A stretch of 64,000 nucleotides of DNA from an uncultured Lachnospiraceae bacterium (GTDB lineage: Bacteria; Bacillota; Clostridia; Lachnospirales; Lachnospiraceae). Shown here in pieces: positions 36,875-44,135 of the stretch. Where the stretch lies: assembly GCA_910588955.1 (NCBI GenBank), contig CAJURQ010000011.1:1-64000 (forward strand), in the 5' to 3' direction. How positions within the stretch are numbered: the first letter of the stretch is position 1; each line of letters starts with the position of its first letter. A program made the position numbers and the translations under genes. The notes beneath the pieces are model-generated. The model was not told the DNA's origin and ran no database searches. It worked only from the letters and a program-made list of their open reading frames with translations.

Positions 36875-38005
36875 TCAGTCTTTCCCTTTCCACGGTTCAT
36901 AATTGCGAATCGCTTCCAGCGCCGGCAACGCATGACCATCATAGTCAAATAGCGCCTGATTCGCCCACTCGTTGCCACCCGGACCTTTTTCTTCTATATA
37001 TTTAAGCGCTTCCTCATTTGCCCAGCCCGACCCCGGCACCGGAATCCAAGCCGACTCCCAGTAGAAAAATCCCCTGCACTTTCGCTCCGGCACCTGATCG
37101 ATCACGGCAAACAAAGCCCGCATGAAATCCGCCTGACCCTCTTTCGTCATGGGAAAATCCAGTTTTTCCACCAACGCCGGTTTCGTGGCATAACCCTTGC
37201 GCTCGTGTGGCTCCAGTTTCTCATAGGACGCATAGTCCTCCATCGTATAGCCCATGGAAACTTCCGCGATCACAAGCTCTTTGCCGTAGCGCACCGCCAG
37301 ATCGTTCATATTCTTCTGTAAATCCGGAAGGCTCCCGTGCCAGAACGGATAATAGGAAAGCCCGATGATCTGGAAATCCTCGCCCCGCTCCATATAGTGA
37401 TCGAACCAGTCAATGTACATCGGCGCATTGCCGCCATTGTCCAGATGGATCATAACCGGCATGCCACTGTCCAGCGAGCGCACCGCCCGGATGCCCGCGC
37501 TGACGAACTTTGCAAGATTGTCGTAGTTGCCGCATTCCAGCAGCTTTCCATACTGCCATAACATCCCGTTCGTCAGCTCGTTGCCGATCTGGATCAGATC
37601 CGGGTACGCCCCCGCATCCCGCAAAGTCAACAGCGTGTCCCGCGTAAAGGTATAGACCGCCTCGGTCAACTGCTCCGCATCCATCCCGCGCCACGCCTTG
37701 GGCACCCGCTGTTTCCCCGGATCCGCCCAGAAATCGCTGTAATGCATACAGAGCAGCACTTCCATCCCGTGCGCCTTCGCCCGCTTCGCCAGTTCTATCG
37801 TGGTGGGCAGGTCGTTCGTTCCCGCCCCATAAGGCACGCCGTCCTCCGAATATGGATCGTTCCAAAGGCGCAGCCTGACCGCATTCGTGCCATAGCTTTT
37901 CAGAATCTCAAATACATCCTTCTCCACGCCGTGGTCATAAAACTTCCCGCCGAGACTCTCCACTTCTTTGATGGTAGACAAGTCCATTCCCTTATAAAAC
38001 ATCAT
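36875..38005 (-). CDS. Arabinogalactan endo-beta-1,4-galactanase, GH53, cytoplasmic form
   Basis: Cleaves beta-1,4-galactan chains or oligomers. The 376 residues form a GH53 barrel: FYKGMDLSTIKEVESLGG at the start, NAVRLRLWNDPYS, LLCMHYSDFWADPGKQ, acid/base Glu in LIQIGNELTNGM (about residue 145) and nucleophile Glu in VIAEVSMGYT (about residue 250). There is no signal peptide or lipobox, so it should act inside the cell on imported galacto-oligosaccharides. The nearby gene at 40389 encodes a lipoprotein relative. It probably belongs to the leftward unit that begins at 40212. Confidence 0.93.
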   Translation of the reverse strand: MMFYKGMDLSTIKEVESLGGKFYDHGVEKDVFEILKSYGTNAVRLRLWNDPYSEDGVPYGAGTNDLPTTIELAKRAKAHGMEVLLCMHYSDFWADPGKQRVPKAWRGMDAEQLTEAVYTFTRDTLLTLRDAGAYPDLIQIGNELTNGMLWQYGKLLECGNYDNLAKFVSAGIRAVRSLDSGMPVMIHLDNGGNAPMYIDWFDHYMERGEDFQIIGLSYYPFWHGSLPDLQKNMNDLAVRYGKELVIAEVSMGYTMEDYASYEKLEPHERKGYATKPALVEKLDFPMTKEGQADFMRALFAVIDQVPERKCRGFFYWESAWIPVPGSGWANEEALKYIEEKGPGGNEWANQALFDYDGHALPALEAIRNYEPWKGKD

Positions 38006-38040
38006 ATTTTATCTTCCTTTTCCCTGTTTGCCGAATAACA

Positions 38041-38170
38041 GGACGGAAGATGGAATTCTCAAGGAGCCCCTTGAAATGCGTCAGCACTTAGCGAGGTCTT
38101 TTCGAGCTTAGTGCCTGCTACGCTTTTCACGGAGCGGAAGCGCGGCGACGCAGAATTCCATCTTTCGTCC
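38041..38170. repeat. Structured intergenic repeat, copy E
   Basis: Ends form a 19-bp inverted repeat with one mismatch (GGACGGAAGATGGAATTCT 38041-38059, matching arm 38152-38170), with an inner stem around GCACTTAGC / GCTTAGTGC. The size is like copies A and B, but the sequence is different. It lies between the zinc-ribbon gene and the cytoplasmic galactanase gene. Confidence 0.55.
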
Positions 38171-38182
38171 GTCACTTCTCCG

Positions 38183-38401
38183 TCAGTCGAAATCAAACTT
38201 CGTAAACCGCTTCATCGCATCCTTATACCGGAACCGCACAAGCTCGTTCTTTTCGAGCACATCCTCCTCCGTCCCCACATACTGACAGCGGATGCAGTGA
38301 TACTCTTTCTTATCCTTATCGTAAAACATATCAATGTCCAAATCTCTCATAAAGCAGGAGGGACACCTGTAATTTAATTTGCCTTTGCCAGATTGAGCCA
38401 T
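38183..38401 (-). CDS. Small zinc-ribbon protein
   Basis: 72 residues. Two Cys pairs, YRCPSCFMRDLD and YHCIRCQYVG, form a zinc ribbon over the first 45 residues, followed by a basic and acidic helix (RFRYKDAMKRFTKF). The start ATG has a strong GGAGGT 9 nt upstream and overlaps the end of the 612-residue gene by 28 bp in another frame, so both genes are read. It may bind nucleic acid or act as a partner of the upstream protein. No specific function is known to me. Confidence 0.85.
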   Translation of the reverse strand: MAQSGKGKLNYRCPSCFMRDLDIDMFYDKDKKEYHCIRCQYVGTEEDVLEKNELVRFRYKDAMKRFTKFDFD

Positions 38402-40212
38402 GTCGCAAATACCTCCTTATCCTTTAACTGGGTCGTGTAACCTAATGTGAACATCGGGGAGAACGCATACCCTTCCTTGATGTAGCCGACCGCCTCTTTC
38501 TTTTCACAGCTGATGGACACCCTTGTCTCGATCTCGGGAACTACCGCCACAGCCTCTGTCGCGCCCTGCATCTGCGCCTCGCGGCACTTGTAAGCGTAGT
38601 CGATCTGCTCCGTCTTGGATCCGTCCGTCACGGACAATTTCACATTGCTCATATCCTCGGAGTACTCCGTCGTGCCGTAGCACGCTACCATGTACTCGTT
38701 GATCTCCACCTCGGCGTTCGGGTCGCTCATCTCGAGAATCGTTCTCTCGATCTTGATGTTGGAGCTGCCCTCCTCGAAGTACATCTTCGTCTGTAATTTC
38801 ACAGTCAAATCATAGAACTCGATATCCACCGGATCAAGAGTCAGGATTCTCGTGTTGCCTTCCTGCGAGAAATGCGCTTTTGTCCGGCACAGGCACAGAT
38901 CCACTTCCTCACCGTTGTGGGTCAGCTTCGCGCTTCTCACCGTACCTTCGCCTGCATAGTGGGTAAAGTAACCCGCCCGGTATTTCTCCTGAATCAGGAA
39001 AGGATAGGACGCGTCCGTCACATGCTTCGTACCGATACCGACCTGCCACTCCAGCTTCGCCGCGTAAGGCCGCAGATCCACGATCGCGCCGCCCTGATCC
39101 ATGTTTGCGCACACTCTCATGTAAGGGTCGCAGTACCAGAAAAGCTGTTTGTCCGACCCATACAAAATATCTCTCCACAGCGCGCACTCCGGCTCCGTCA
39201 GCCTTCTGTTCTCACGGTAAAAGTCCGCGAACTCCGCCATGGTCATATCTTCTAACTTGCCCTCTTTTTTAAGCTGTCCGTAGTATGCCATGCCGTCCTC
39301 GTAGGACTTAAGCAACAGCTCGTAAGGCGCCTCCCAGCGACCCATCTTGTTCATCCAGCCGGGACCTACAAACATCATGTTGTAGGCGTAACCGTTGTTG
39401 TATTTTGCCAACGCGCGGAACTGATCGATCAGGTTGTACAGATACGGATAATCCCACGTCTTGGAATCATAACACATACTCCGCAGGACGTTTTGCGGGT
39501 GCGTCCCGAAATTGGATCCGTTGCCGTCATAACACGCAATCAAATCGCGGGACAGGTGGGGAATCGCCACGATACCGGAATCCTCCGCCTCATTTGCCGC
39601 CGGCGCGTGAGTGTTCTGCTTACTCGGAATCCAAGGCGCCCACGGACCGCCGTCCATAAATGTGTACCAAGAATTGTTGCAGGTGTGGTACGCCTTCGGT
39701 CCTTCCTCCCAGCATGTCGCCACGGCACACTTCACCATAGGATATTTTTCCTTAATATAATTGATCAGATCGGCGTCCATATAGTAAGAACCCGTGGATT
39801 CCGGATAGAAACCGAACCGATCCTTAAATTTGCCAAACACATCGTCCACGATAGACTTCTTGTCTTCCATAGAGAACATCCAGATACAGAAGTCCTTCGT
39901 CTTATACTTCTCGCGGAACTCTTCGCAGGGAAGACCGAGCAGGGACAGGGCGATCTCGTCGCCGTACTGTTCGTGATCCGCCTTCGCGAGCGCCACCGCC
40001 TCGTCGTTGAATAAAGAGGCGTAAGTCATCTGAATCGTCGTCTTTAATCCGTTCTTATGAGCAATCGCCTGCTGCGTCTTAAAGATATCGAGAGACTCCG
40101 TCAACAGCTCTTTCCTTCCGATATCCTCCTCTTTGCCGTGTCCGGTCACCTTTTCCGCGTACTCAGGTACCATCTCCGGACGATGGATGATGTTTACGAT
40201 AAACTTATCCAT
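38374..40212 (-). CDS. Uncharacterised 612-residue protein, glycan-locus member
   Basis: I do not recognise the family with confidence. It starts MDKFIVNIIHRPEMVPEYAE with GGAGGA upstream and lacks a signal peptide. The N-terminal half (QAIAHKNGLKTTIQMTYASLF; FYPESTGSYYMDADLINYIKEKYP; IVAIPHLSRDLIACYDGNGSNF) suggests a barrel of the polysaccharide-deacetylase or GH57/GH38 kind. The C-terminal half reads as beta-rich (LTLDPVDIEFYDLTVKLQTKMYFEEGSSNIKIERTILEMSDP), as in sugar-processing enzymes. A LacI-type operator lies 84 bp upstream and the same motif is found upstream of the LacI gene at 43929. A role in glycan breakdown is therefore inferred. Confidence 0.8.
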   Translation of the reverse strand: MDKFIVNIIHRPEMVPEYAEKVTGHGKEEDIGRKELLTESLDIFKTQQAIAHKNGLKTTIQMTYASLFNDEAVALAKADHEQYGDEIALSLLGLPCEEFREKYKTKDFCIWMFSMEDKKSIVDDVFGKFKDRFGFYPESTGSYYMDADLINYIKEKYPMVKCAVATCWEEGPKAYHTCNNSWYTFMDGGPWAPWIPSKQNTHAPAANEAEDSGIVAIPHLSRDLIACYDGNGSNFGTHPQNVLRSMCYDSKTWDYPYLYNLIDQFRALAKYNNGYAYNMMFVGPGWMNKMGRWEAPYELLLKSYEDGMAYYGQLKKEGKLEDMTMAEFADFYRENRRLTEPECALWRDILYGSDKQLFWYCDPYMRVCANMDQGGAIVDLRPYAAKLEWQVGIGTKHVTDASYPFLIQEKYRAGYFTHYAGEGTVRSAKLTHNGEEVDLCLCRTKAHFSQEGNTRILTLDPVDIEFYDLTVKLQTKMYFEEGSSNIKIERTILEMSDPNAEVEINEYMVACYGTTEYSEDMSNVKLSVTDGSKTEQIDYAYKCREAQMQGATEAVAVVPEIETRVSISCEKKEAVGYIKEGYAFSPMFTLGYTTQLKDKEVFATWLNLAKAN

Positions 40213-40295
40213 GTGCCCTGTCCTCCGTTTTTAATTAGTTTTGCCGCCATCACCGCCGCGCTTACCTGCCTTCCACCCGTTTTGGTAGTTTTGAC

Positions 40296-40315
40296 TTTGC
40301 GCAATCGGTTGTTCA
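40296..40315. promoter_or_regulatory. LacI-type operator upstream of the 612-residue gene
   Basis: TTTGCGCAATCGGTTGTTC matches the site at 43955 (GTTGCGCAAGCGGTTGCTC) at 16 of 19 positions. Shared core is TTGCGCAANCGGTTG. Confidence 0.65.
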
Positions 40316-40388
40316 TGTTTGAATCATAACAAATTGCACAGTGCTTGTCAATGCATATTTTTCCAAATATGAAAAACTATGAAAATAT

Positions 40389-41762
40389 TTACTGTGCCTC
40401 AGACTCCTCCGGCAGCCCCTCTGGTAAATAGCGAAATACTTTCAGGGATTCCAGCGGATGACCACTATAGTCAAATAACGCCTGATTGTCCCACGACGAA
40501 CCTCCGTAATATTTTCCGGCGTCCTTCGGGTCATACCCGGACGCATAGGAGGACGCCCACCCCGCACCTTTTTCTTCCCATGCCTCTTTGTTCGCGGCGA
40601 GAACCTCATCCGCATCCGCCGCGTCTTTTTCCCAGACATTGACCGGTAGCCATGCCGGTTCCCAGTAAAAATAGCCGAGTCCCGCGTCTCCAACAGCGGC
40701 AACCGCCGCGCACACATCCCGAATTTCTTCCGCCTGCCCCTGCTCCGTCGCCGGATACTCGGGCAGAATGTCCGACGCGCCGATGCTGTTTGCCGTGCCG
40801 TCCCCGTCACCCGCCGTGTACGGATAGGAATTTTCAACCACAAGCACATCCTTCCCGTAAGCGTCGCTCACCTTCCGCAGCGTGTCCGTCAGATTTTCCA
40901 TCGTTCCGTGCCAGAACGGATAGTAGGACACCGCAAAAATGTCGTAATCGACTTCCTTCTCTTTCAACTTCTGCGCCAGCGCGAGGGTGCCGGTCTGATC
41001 CTTGATATCCGTAAAGTGAACGGCAACGCGAATCTCTCGTCCCCGCTCCTTTGCCACATCCCTGACCGCCTGTGCGCCCGCCTGTAAAAGCATTCCCCTT
41101 GCAGACCAGTTGGTCTCCCCCGCCATACCGTTGTTGATCTCGTTGCCAATCTGCACCATCCCCACATCCGCCCCGGCATCCATAATCTCCCCCAGACTCT
41201 GCACCGTGAACGCGTAGAGCGCATCCGCCTTCTCCTCTATCGCCATGCCCTCCCAAGCCTTCGGGCACATCTGTTTCGACGGGTCAGCCCAGAAATCGGA
41301 ATAGTGATAATCCACCAGAAGCTTCATCTGCTGCGCCGCCGCCCGCCTGCCAATCTCGGCTGCCGCCGCCGTGTCACAGTTACCGCCGCCGTAACCCTTT
41401 CCGTTCTCGTCGTAAGGATCGTTCCACACCCGGACCCGGATATAATTCACCCCGTTTTCCGCAAGTGTCTGAAAAATGTCCTGTTCCTGCCCGGCTTCAT
41501 TATAATAGACGACACCGCTCGCCTCCTCCGCAAGCACGCTGGAAATATCCACGCCCCGAATGAAATTGTCTGTCTGTTCTTCGGCTGTCTGCTCCGTAAC
41601 CGCCTGCCCTGCTGCCGCGGATTCCTGTTCCGTGACCGCCTGCCCCTCGGCTGCGGATTCCGGCTGTGACGCTTCGTCCGCCCCGCAGCCCGCAAGCAAA
41701 ATAAACGCCGCCAGCACGCCTGACAGCACACGCCTTCTTCCTTCTCTCCTTTTTCCTGTCAT
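40389..41762 (-). CDS. Lipoprotein endo-beta-1,4-galactanase, GH53
   Basis: The 457-residue precursor begins with a basic N-terminus and a lipobox (VLAAFILLAGCGAD, Cys about residue 24), then a Glu/Gln-rich linker containing two copies of ESAAxGQAVTEQ. The GH53 domain starts NFIRGVDISSVLAEEASG. Its markers are VNYIRVRVWNDPYDENGKGYGGG, LLVDYHYSDFWADPSKQ, acid/base Glu in MVQIGNEINNGM and nucleophile Glu in VLVVENSYPY. It would cut galactan at the cell surface. GGAGG lies 9 nt before the ATG at 41762. An in-frame extension to 41951 only reads through repeat copy B. It belongs functionally with the cytoplasmic GH53 at 36875. Confidence 0.93.
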   Translation of the reverse strand: MTGKRREGRRRVLSGVLAAFILLAGCGADEASQPESAAEGQAVTEQESAAAGQAVTEQTAEEQTDNFIRGVDISSVLAEEASGVVYYNEAGQEQDIFQTLAENGVNYIRVRVWNDPYDENGKGYGGGNCDTAAAAEIGRRAAAQQMKLLVDYHYSDFWADPSKQMCPKAWEGMAIEEKADALYAFTVQSLGEIMDAGADVGMVQIGNEINNGMAGETNWSARGMLLQAGAQAVRDVAKERGREIRVAVHFTDIKDQTGTLALAQKLKEKEVDYDIFAVSYYPFWHGTMENLTDTLRKVSDAYGKDVLVVENSYPYTAGDGDGTANSIGASDILPEYPATEQGQAEEIRDVCAAVAAVGDAGLGYFYWEPAWLPVNVWEKDAADADEVLAANKEAWEEKGAGWASSYASGYDPKDAGKYYGGSSWDNQALFDYSGHPLESLKVFRYLPEGLPEESEAQ

Positions 41763-41799
41763 TTCCGTTTTCCTCCGTTCCGCGTTATGACTGCTGGCA

Positions 41800-41921
41800 C
41801 GCATAAGCAGACTCGAAATGCTTCGCATTTCTCGTTCGCGTTGCTCGCCAGAAGGTATCCTTCGCATGTGCTCATGCAAGCAAGGCACATACTCTGAATA
41901 CCTTCTGACTCTGCTTATGCG
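41800..41921. repeat. Structured intergenic repeat, copy B
   Basis: A perfect 12-bp inverted repeat (CGCATAAGCAGA 41800-41811, TCTGCTTATGCG 41910-41921) encloses the hairpin CGAAATGC-TTC-GCATTTC, the block TTCGCGTTGCTCGCC, and an inner stem AGAAGGTATCC / GAATACCTTCT. The layout is the same as copy A at 18710. Both lie just upstream of a start codon of a leftward gene and in the same orientation. Confidence 0.75.
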
Positions 41922-41989
41922 CGCAAAACGGACAGCAGTATGGAATTCCATAGTGCTGCCCGTTGATGTTGTTGTGCGCTTTCAACTGA

Positions 41990-42658
41990 TTAATGATGTC
42001 TTCCGTGGTGACCGCCATGATGCCCGCCGCCGTAACCTCCGCCATAACCGTTACCCTGTCCTGCATTCTGGTTCGTATTCTGTCTCACACAGGAATTGTC
42101 GCAGTAACCGTTCGCGTGATTGTAACCGCAGTAGCTCTGGCTTCCGTGGGTGTGATGCCCGCTCTGTGTGCATCCCTCCACATGGCAGACGCCTACCACA
42201 CCGCAGGAACCGTCACAGTAGCCGTGTGCATGATTATAACCGCAATAAGTCTGGCTGTCGTGGGTATGATACCCCGTCTGCGTACAGCCCTCCACCGTGC
42301 AGACGCCTACCACACCGCAGGAACCGTCACAGTAGCCGCACGCGTGCGCATACCCGCAGTATGCCTGATCGTCGTGAAGATGGTACCCCGTCTCCTCACA
42401 TCCGTCCACCGTGCAAACGCTGACCGCCCCGCAGGAACCGTCGCAATAACCTCCCGCGTGATTATATCCGCAATAAGTCGTACCGTCATGTGTGTGCAGC
42501 CCGGTTCTCGTACAATCCTCCACCGTGCACACGGAACAAACCGCATTTACCGCGGCACCTGCCTGACCGTGATGTCCATGAGCCGACACAGGCATAACGA
42601 CCATTCCAGCCATCAGCAAACCTGCCGCTCCAAATGCAAATACTCTTTTCATCCGCAC
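41990..42658 (-). CDS. Secreted Cys/His-rich tandem-repeat protein
   Basis: 222 residues. A signal peptide (VFAFGAAGLLMAGMVVMPVSAHG) is followed by four repeats of about 38 residues. Each unit has the pattern C-x4-C-x5-H-x-H-x5-C-x3-H-x4-C-x3-C, for example CTVEGCTQTGYHTH then YCGYNHAHGYCDGSC. The tail is Gly/His-rich (GGGHHGGHHGRHH). The density of Cys and His suggests binding of zinc, nickel or copper outside the cell. There is no anchor motif. The GTG at 42658 has GGAGGTG about 7 nt upstream; an ATG two codons later is also possible. The DNA repeats make unit number prone to change. No described family is recognised. Confidence 0.88.
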   Translation of the reverse strand: MRMKRVFAFGAAGLLMAGMVVMPVSAHGHHGQAGAAVNAVCSVCTVEDCTRTGLHTHDGTTYCGYNHAGGYCDGSCGAVSVCTVDGCEETGYHLHDDQAYCGYAHACGYCDGSCGVVGVCTVEGCTQTGYHTHDSQTYCGYNHAHGYCDGSCGVVGVCHVEGCTQSGHHTHGSQSYCGYNHANGYCDNSCVRQNTNQNAGQGNGYGGGYGGGHHGGHHGRHH

Positions 42659-42734
42659 AGATGCTCACCTCCCTGATTCGTTACCTTCATCATATAAAGA
42701 AGGGTGGGCGTTGTCAATAGAGGCGGCGAAGAAA

Positions 42735-42749
42735 TTGCAGCAAGTGCAA
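42735..42749. repeat. GCAAG-loop hairpin, short copy 3
   Basis: TTGCA-GCAAG-TGCAA keeps the loop of the copies at 10347 and 35758 while the stem differs and still pairs. Confidence 0.4.
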
Positions 42750-42877
42750 AGTCCTGAGCAAAACTGTTACATAAACATCGCCATATAAACCGGCAGATGA
42801 ACCACATCCTCTTTATTTTTGCTTTTTTATACGCATCAACGGCTGCAAGTTATCAAAACAGTCCTTGCTCGTGCAAA

Positions 42878-42932
42878 TTCACATAAAGGCACTTTTTATT
42901 CTCTCTATTTTTCACATAAAGGCACTTTTATT
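42878..42932. repeat. Direct repeat with 33-bp period after the LacI gene
   Basis: TTCACATAAAGGCACTTTT occurs at 42878 and 42911; the second copy runs into the stop codon of the LacI gene. No hairpin forms. The meaning is unknown. Confidence 0.5.
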
Positions 42933-43929
42933 ATTTCGTCGATTCCCGCATTTGCACCTCATACCCTAAAAGCGTGCGCCCCTGCGCCTCCTCCCCGTCC
43001 AGCATCCGCAGCAGCATACCGCACGCCTTTCTCCCAAGCTCCTCCACATTGAACCGGATGGAGGTGACGGTGGGGATGCGGTTTGCCAGCGTGGAACTGT
43101 CATAAAAGGAAACAACCTGCACCTGTTCCGGCACAGCAGCCCGTCTCGTCTGCAGCACATTCAGCACACAGCCGCACAGGAAATCATCCATGCATACGAT
43201 ACACTCGACCCGTTCGGTCAAAAGACTTTCCACAATCTTTTCCACTTCTCCTTCGTCTTCTATGTTTAGAAAAGTCTGCCTGCTGCCGTCCCAGCCCGGG
43301 TGCTCCGCAAAGGCGTCCTCAAATCCAAGCAGACGGTTTTTCGTGACAATATACTCTTCCCTGCCACCGATCAGCGCGAGGCTGCGGATGCCCCCGTCCA
43401 ACAGCCTTCCCGTCAGTTCCCGGCAGGCGCCCCTGTGATCGTTGTCAATCTGGACCACCTTTGCCTCATCGGTACTGCCGATCGCCACAAAGGGCACGCC
43501 GTTCTCCTGCAAATATCGCATGGGCGCGTCATCCGCCAGTGTTCTTGTGAGAATCGCCCCGTCGATCTTGCGGTTTGTCACCGCCCGCTCAAGCTGTGTA
43601 ATCTTGTCGGCGGTTACCATAGAGAGCAGTACATCATACCCCGCCTCGGACGCCGTCCGGCTGATTCCCATCATGCACTTCTGGAAAAAAGGCAGTTCCA
43701 CGATATTATAATCTCCGGGCAGCACCAGTCCCAGATTAAAAGTCTTGTTCCGCGCAAGCCCCTTCGCCACCACATTCGGACTGTAATGATGCGCTTCGAT
43801 ATACGCCTGCACCCTTTTTCGCGTCTCCTCCCCGATCCTGCCCTTGCCGGACATGGCTCTCGACACGGTGGTTTTCGATACGCCCAGTTCCTGCGCGATA
43901 TCCGCAATTGTGAGATTCTTTTCTTCCAT
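42931..43929 (-). CDS. LacI-family transcriptional regulator of the galactan locus
   Basis: 332 residues. Helix-turn-helix LTIADIAQELGVSKTTVSRAMSGKG with hinge SPNVVAKGLARNKT, then a sugar-binding domain (NLGLVLPGDYNIVELPFFQKC; DGAILTRTLADDAP; VVQIDNDHRGACRELTG; CIVCMDDFLCGCVLNVL). Two copies of a TTGCGCAANCGG motif lie upstream, and one lies upstream of the 612-residue gene, so autoregulation and control of that unit are likely. Transcribed towards the Cys/His-repeat and galactanase genes. Confidence 0.93.
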   Translation of the reverse strand: MEEKNLTIADIAQELGVSKTTVSRAMSGKGRIGEETRKRVQAYIEAHHYSPNVVAKGLARNKTFNLGLVLPGDYNIVELPFFQKCMMGISRTASEAGYDVLLSMVTADKITQLERAVTNRKIDGAILTRTLADDAPMRYLQENGVPFVAIGSTDEAKVVQIDNDHRGACRELTGRLLDGGIRSLALIGGREEYIVTKNRLLGFEDAFAEHPGWDGSRQTFLNIEDEGEVEKIVESLLTERVECIVCMDDFLCGCVLNVLQTRRAAVPEQVQVVSFYDSSTLANRIPTVTSIRFNVEELGRKACGMLLRMLDGEEAQGRTLLGYEVQMRESTK

Positions 43930-43954
43930 AATAAAATCTACTCCCTTCCCGCTC

Positions 43955-43974
43955 AGTTGCGCAAGCGGTTGCTC
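43955..43974. promoter_or_regulatory. LacI-type operator 1 upstream of the LacI gene
   Basis: AGTTGCGCAAGCGGTTGCTC; closest match to the site at 40296. It lies 26 bp before the start codon. Confidence 0.65.
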
Positions 43975-44000
43975 TATTTCAGATTACCAGATTCAGGCTG

Positions 44001-44018
44001 ATTGCGCAACCGGATTTG
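44001..44018. promoter_or_regulatory. LacI-type operator 2 upstream of the LacI gene
   Basis: ATTGCGCAACCGGATTTG; same TTGCGCAANCGG core, 46 bp from operator 1, a spacing that would allow looping or cooperative binding. Confidence 0.55.
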
Positions 44019-44078
44019 GGAATCGCGCGCCAGACACGCGCCCGACTATACTTTTTAGTCGATTTTGCTTCAAAAATA

Positions 44079-44087
44079 TGATATACT
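44079..44087 (+). promoter_or_regulatory. Extended -10 promoter of the metallo-hydrolase gene
   Basis: TGATATACT (TG-N-TATACT) about 50 bp before the start. No good -35 at 17 bp, which is common with an extended -10. Confidence 0.45.
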
Positions 44088-44135
44088 TGAGTCATCCCAT
44101 ATTTTATAATTTAATACAGAAAAAGGAGGCTTGTT

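Noticed and set aside
41763..41951. A 63-residue N-terminal extension of the lipoprotein galactanase
   Set aside because: It reads through repeat copy B, would bury the lipoprotein signal, and the ATG at 41762 has its own GGAGG.
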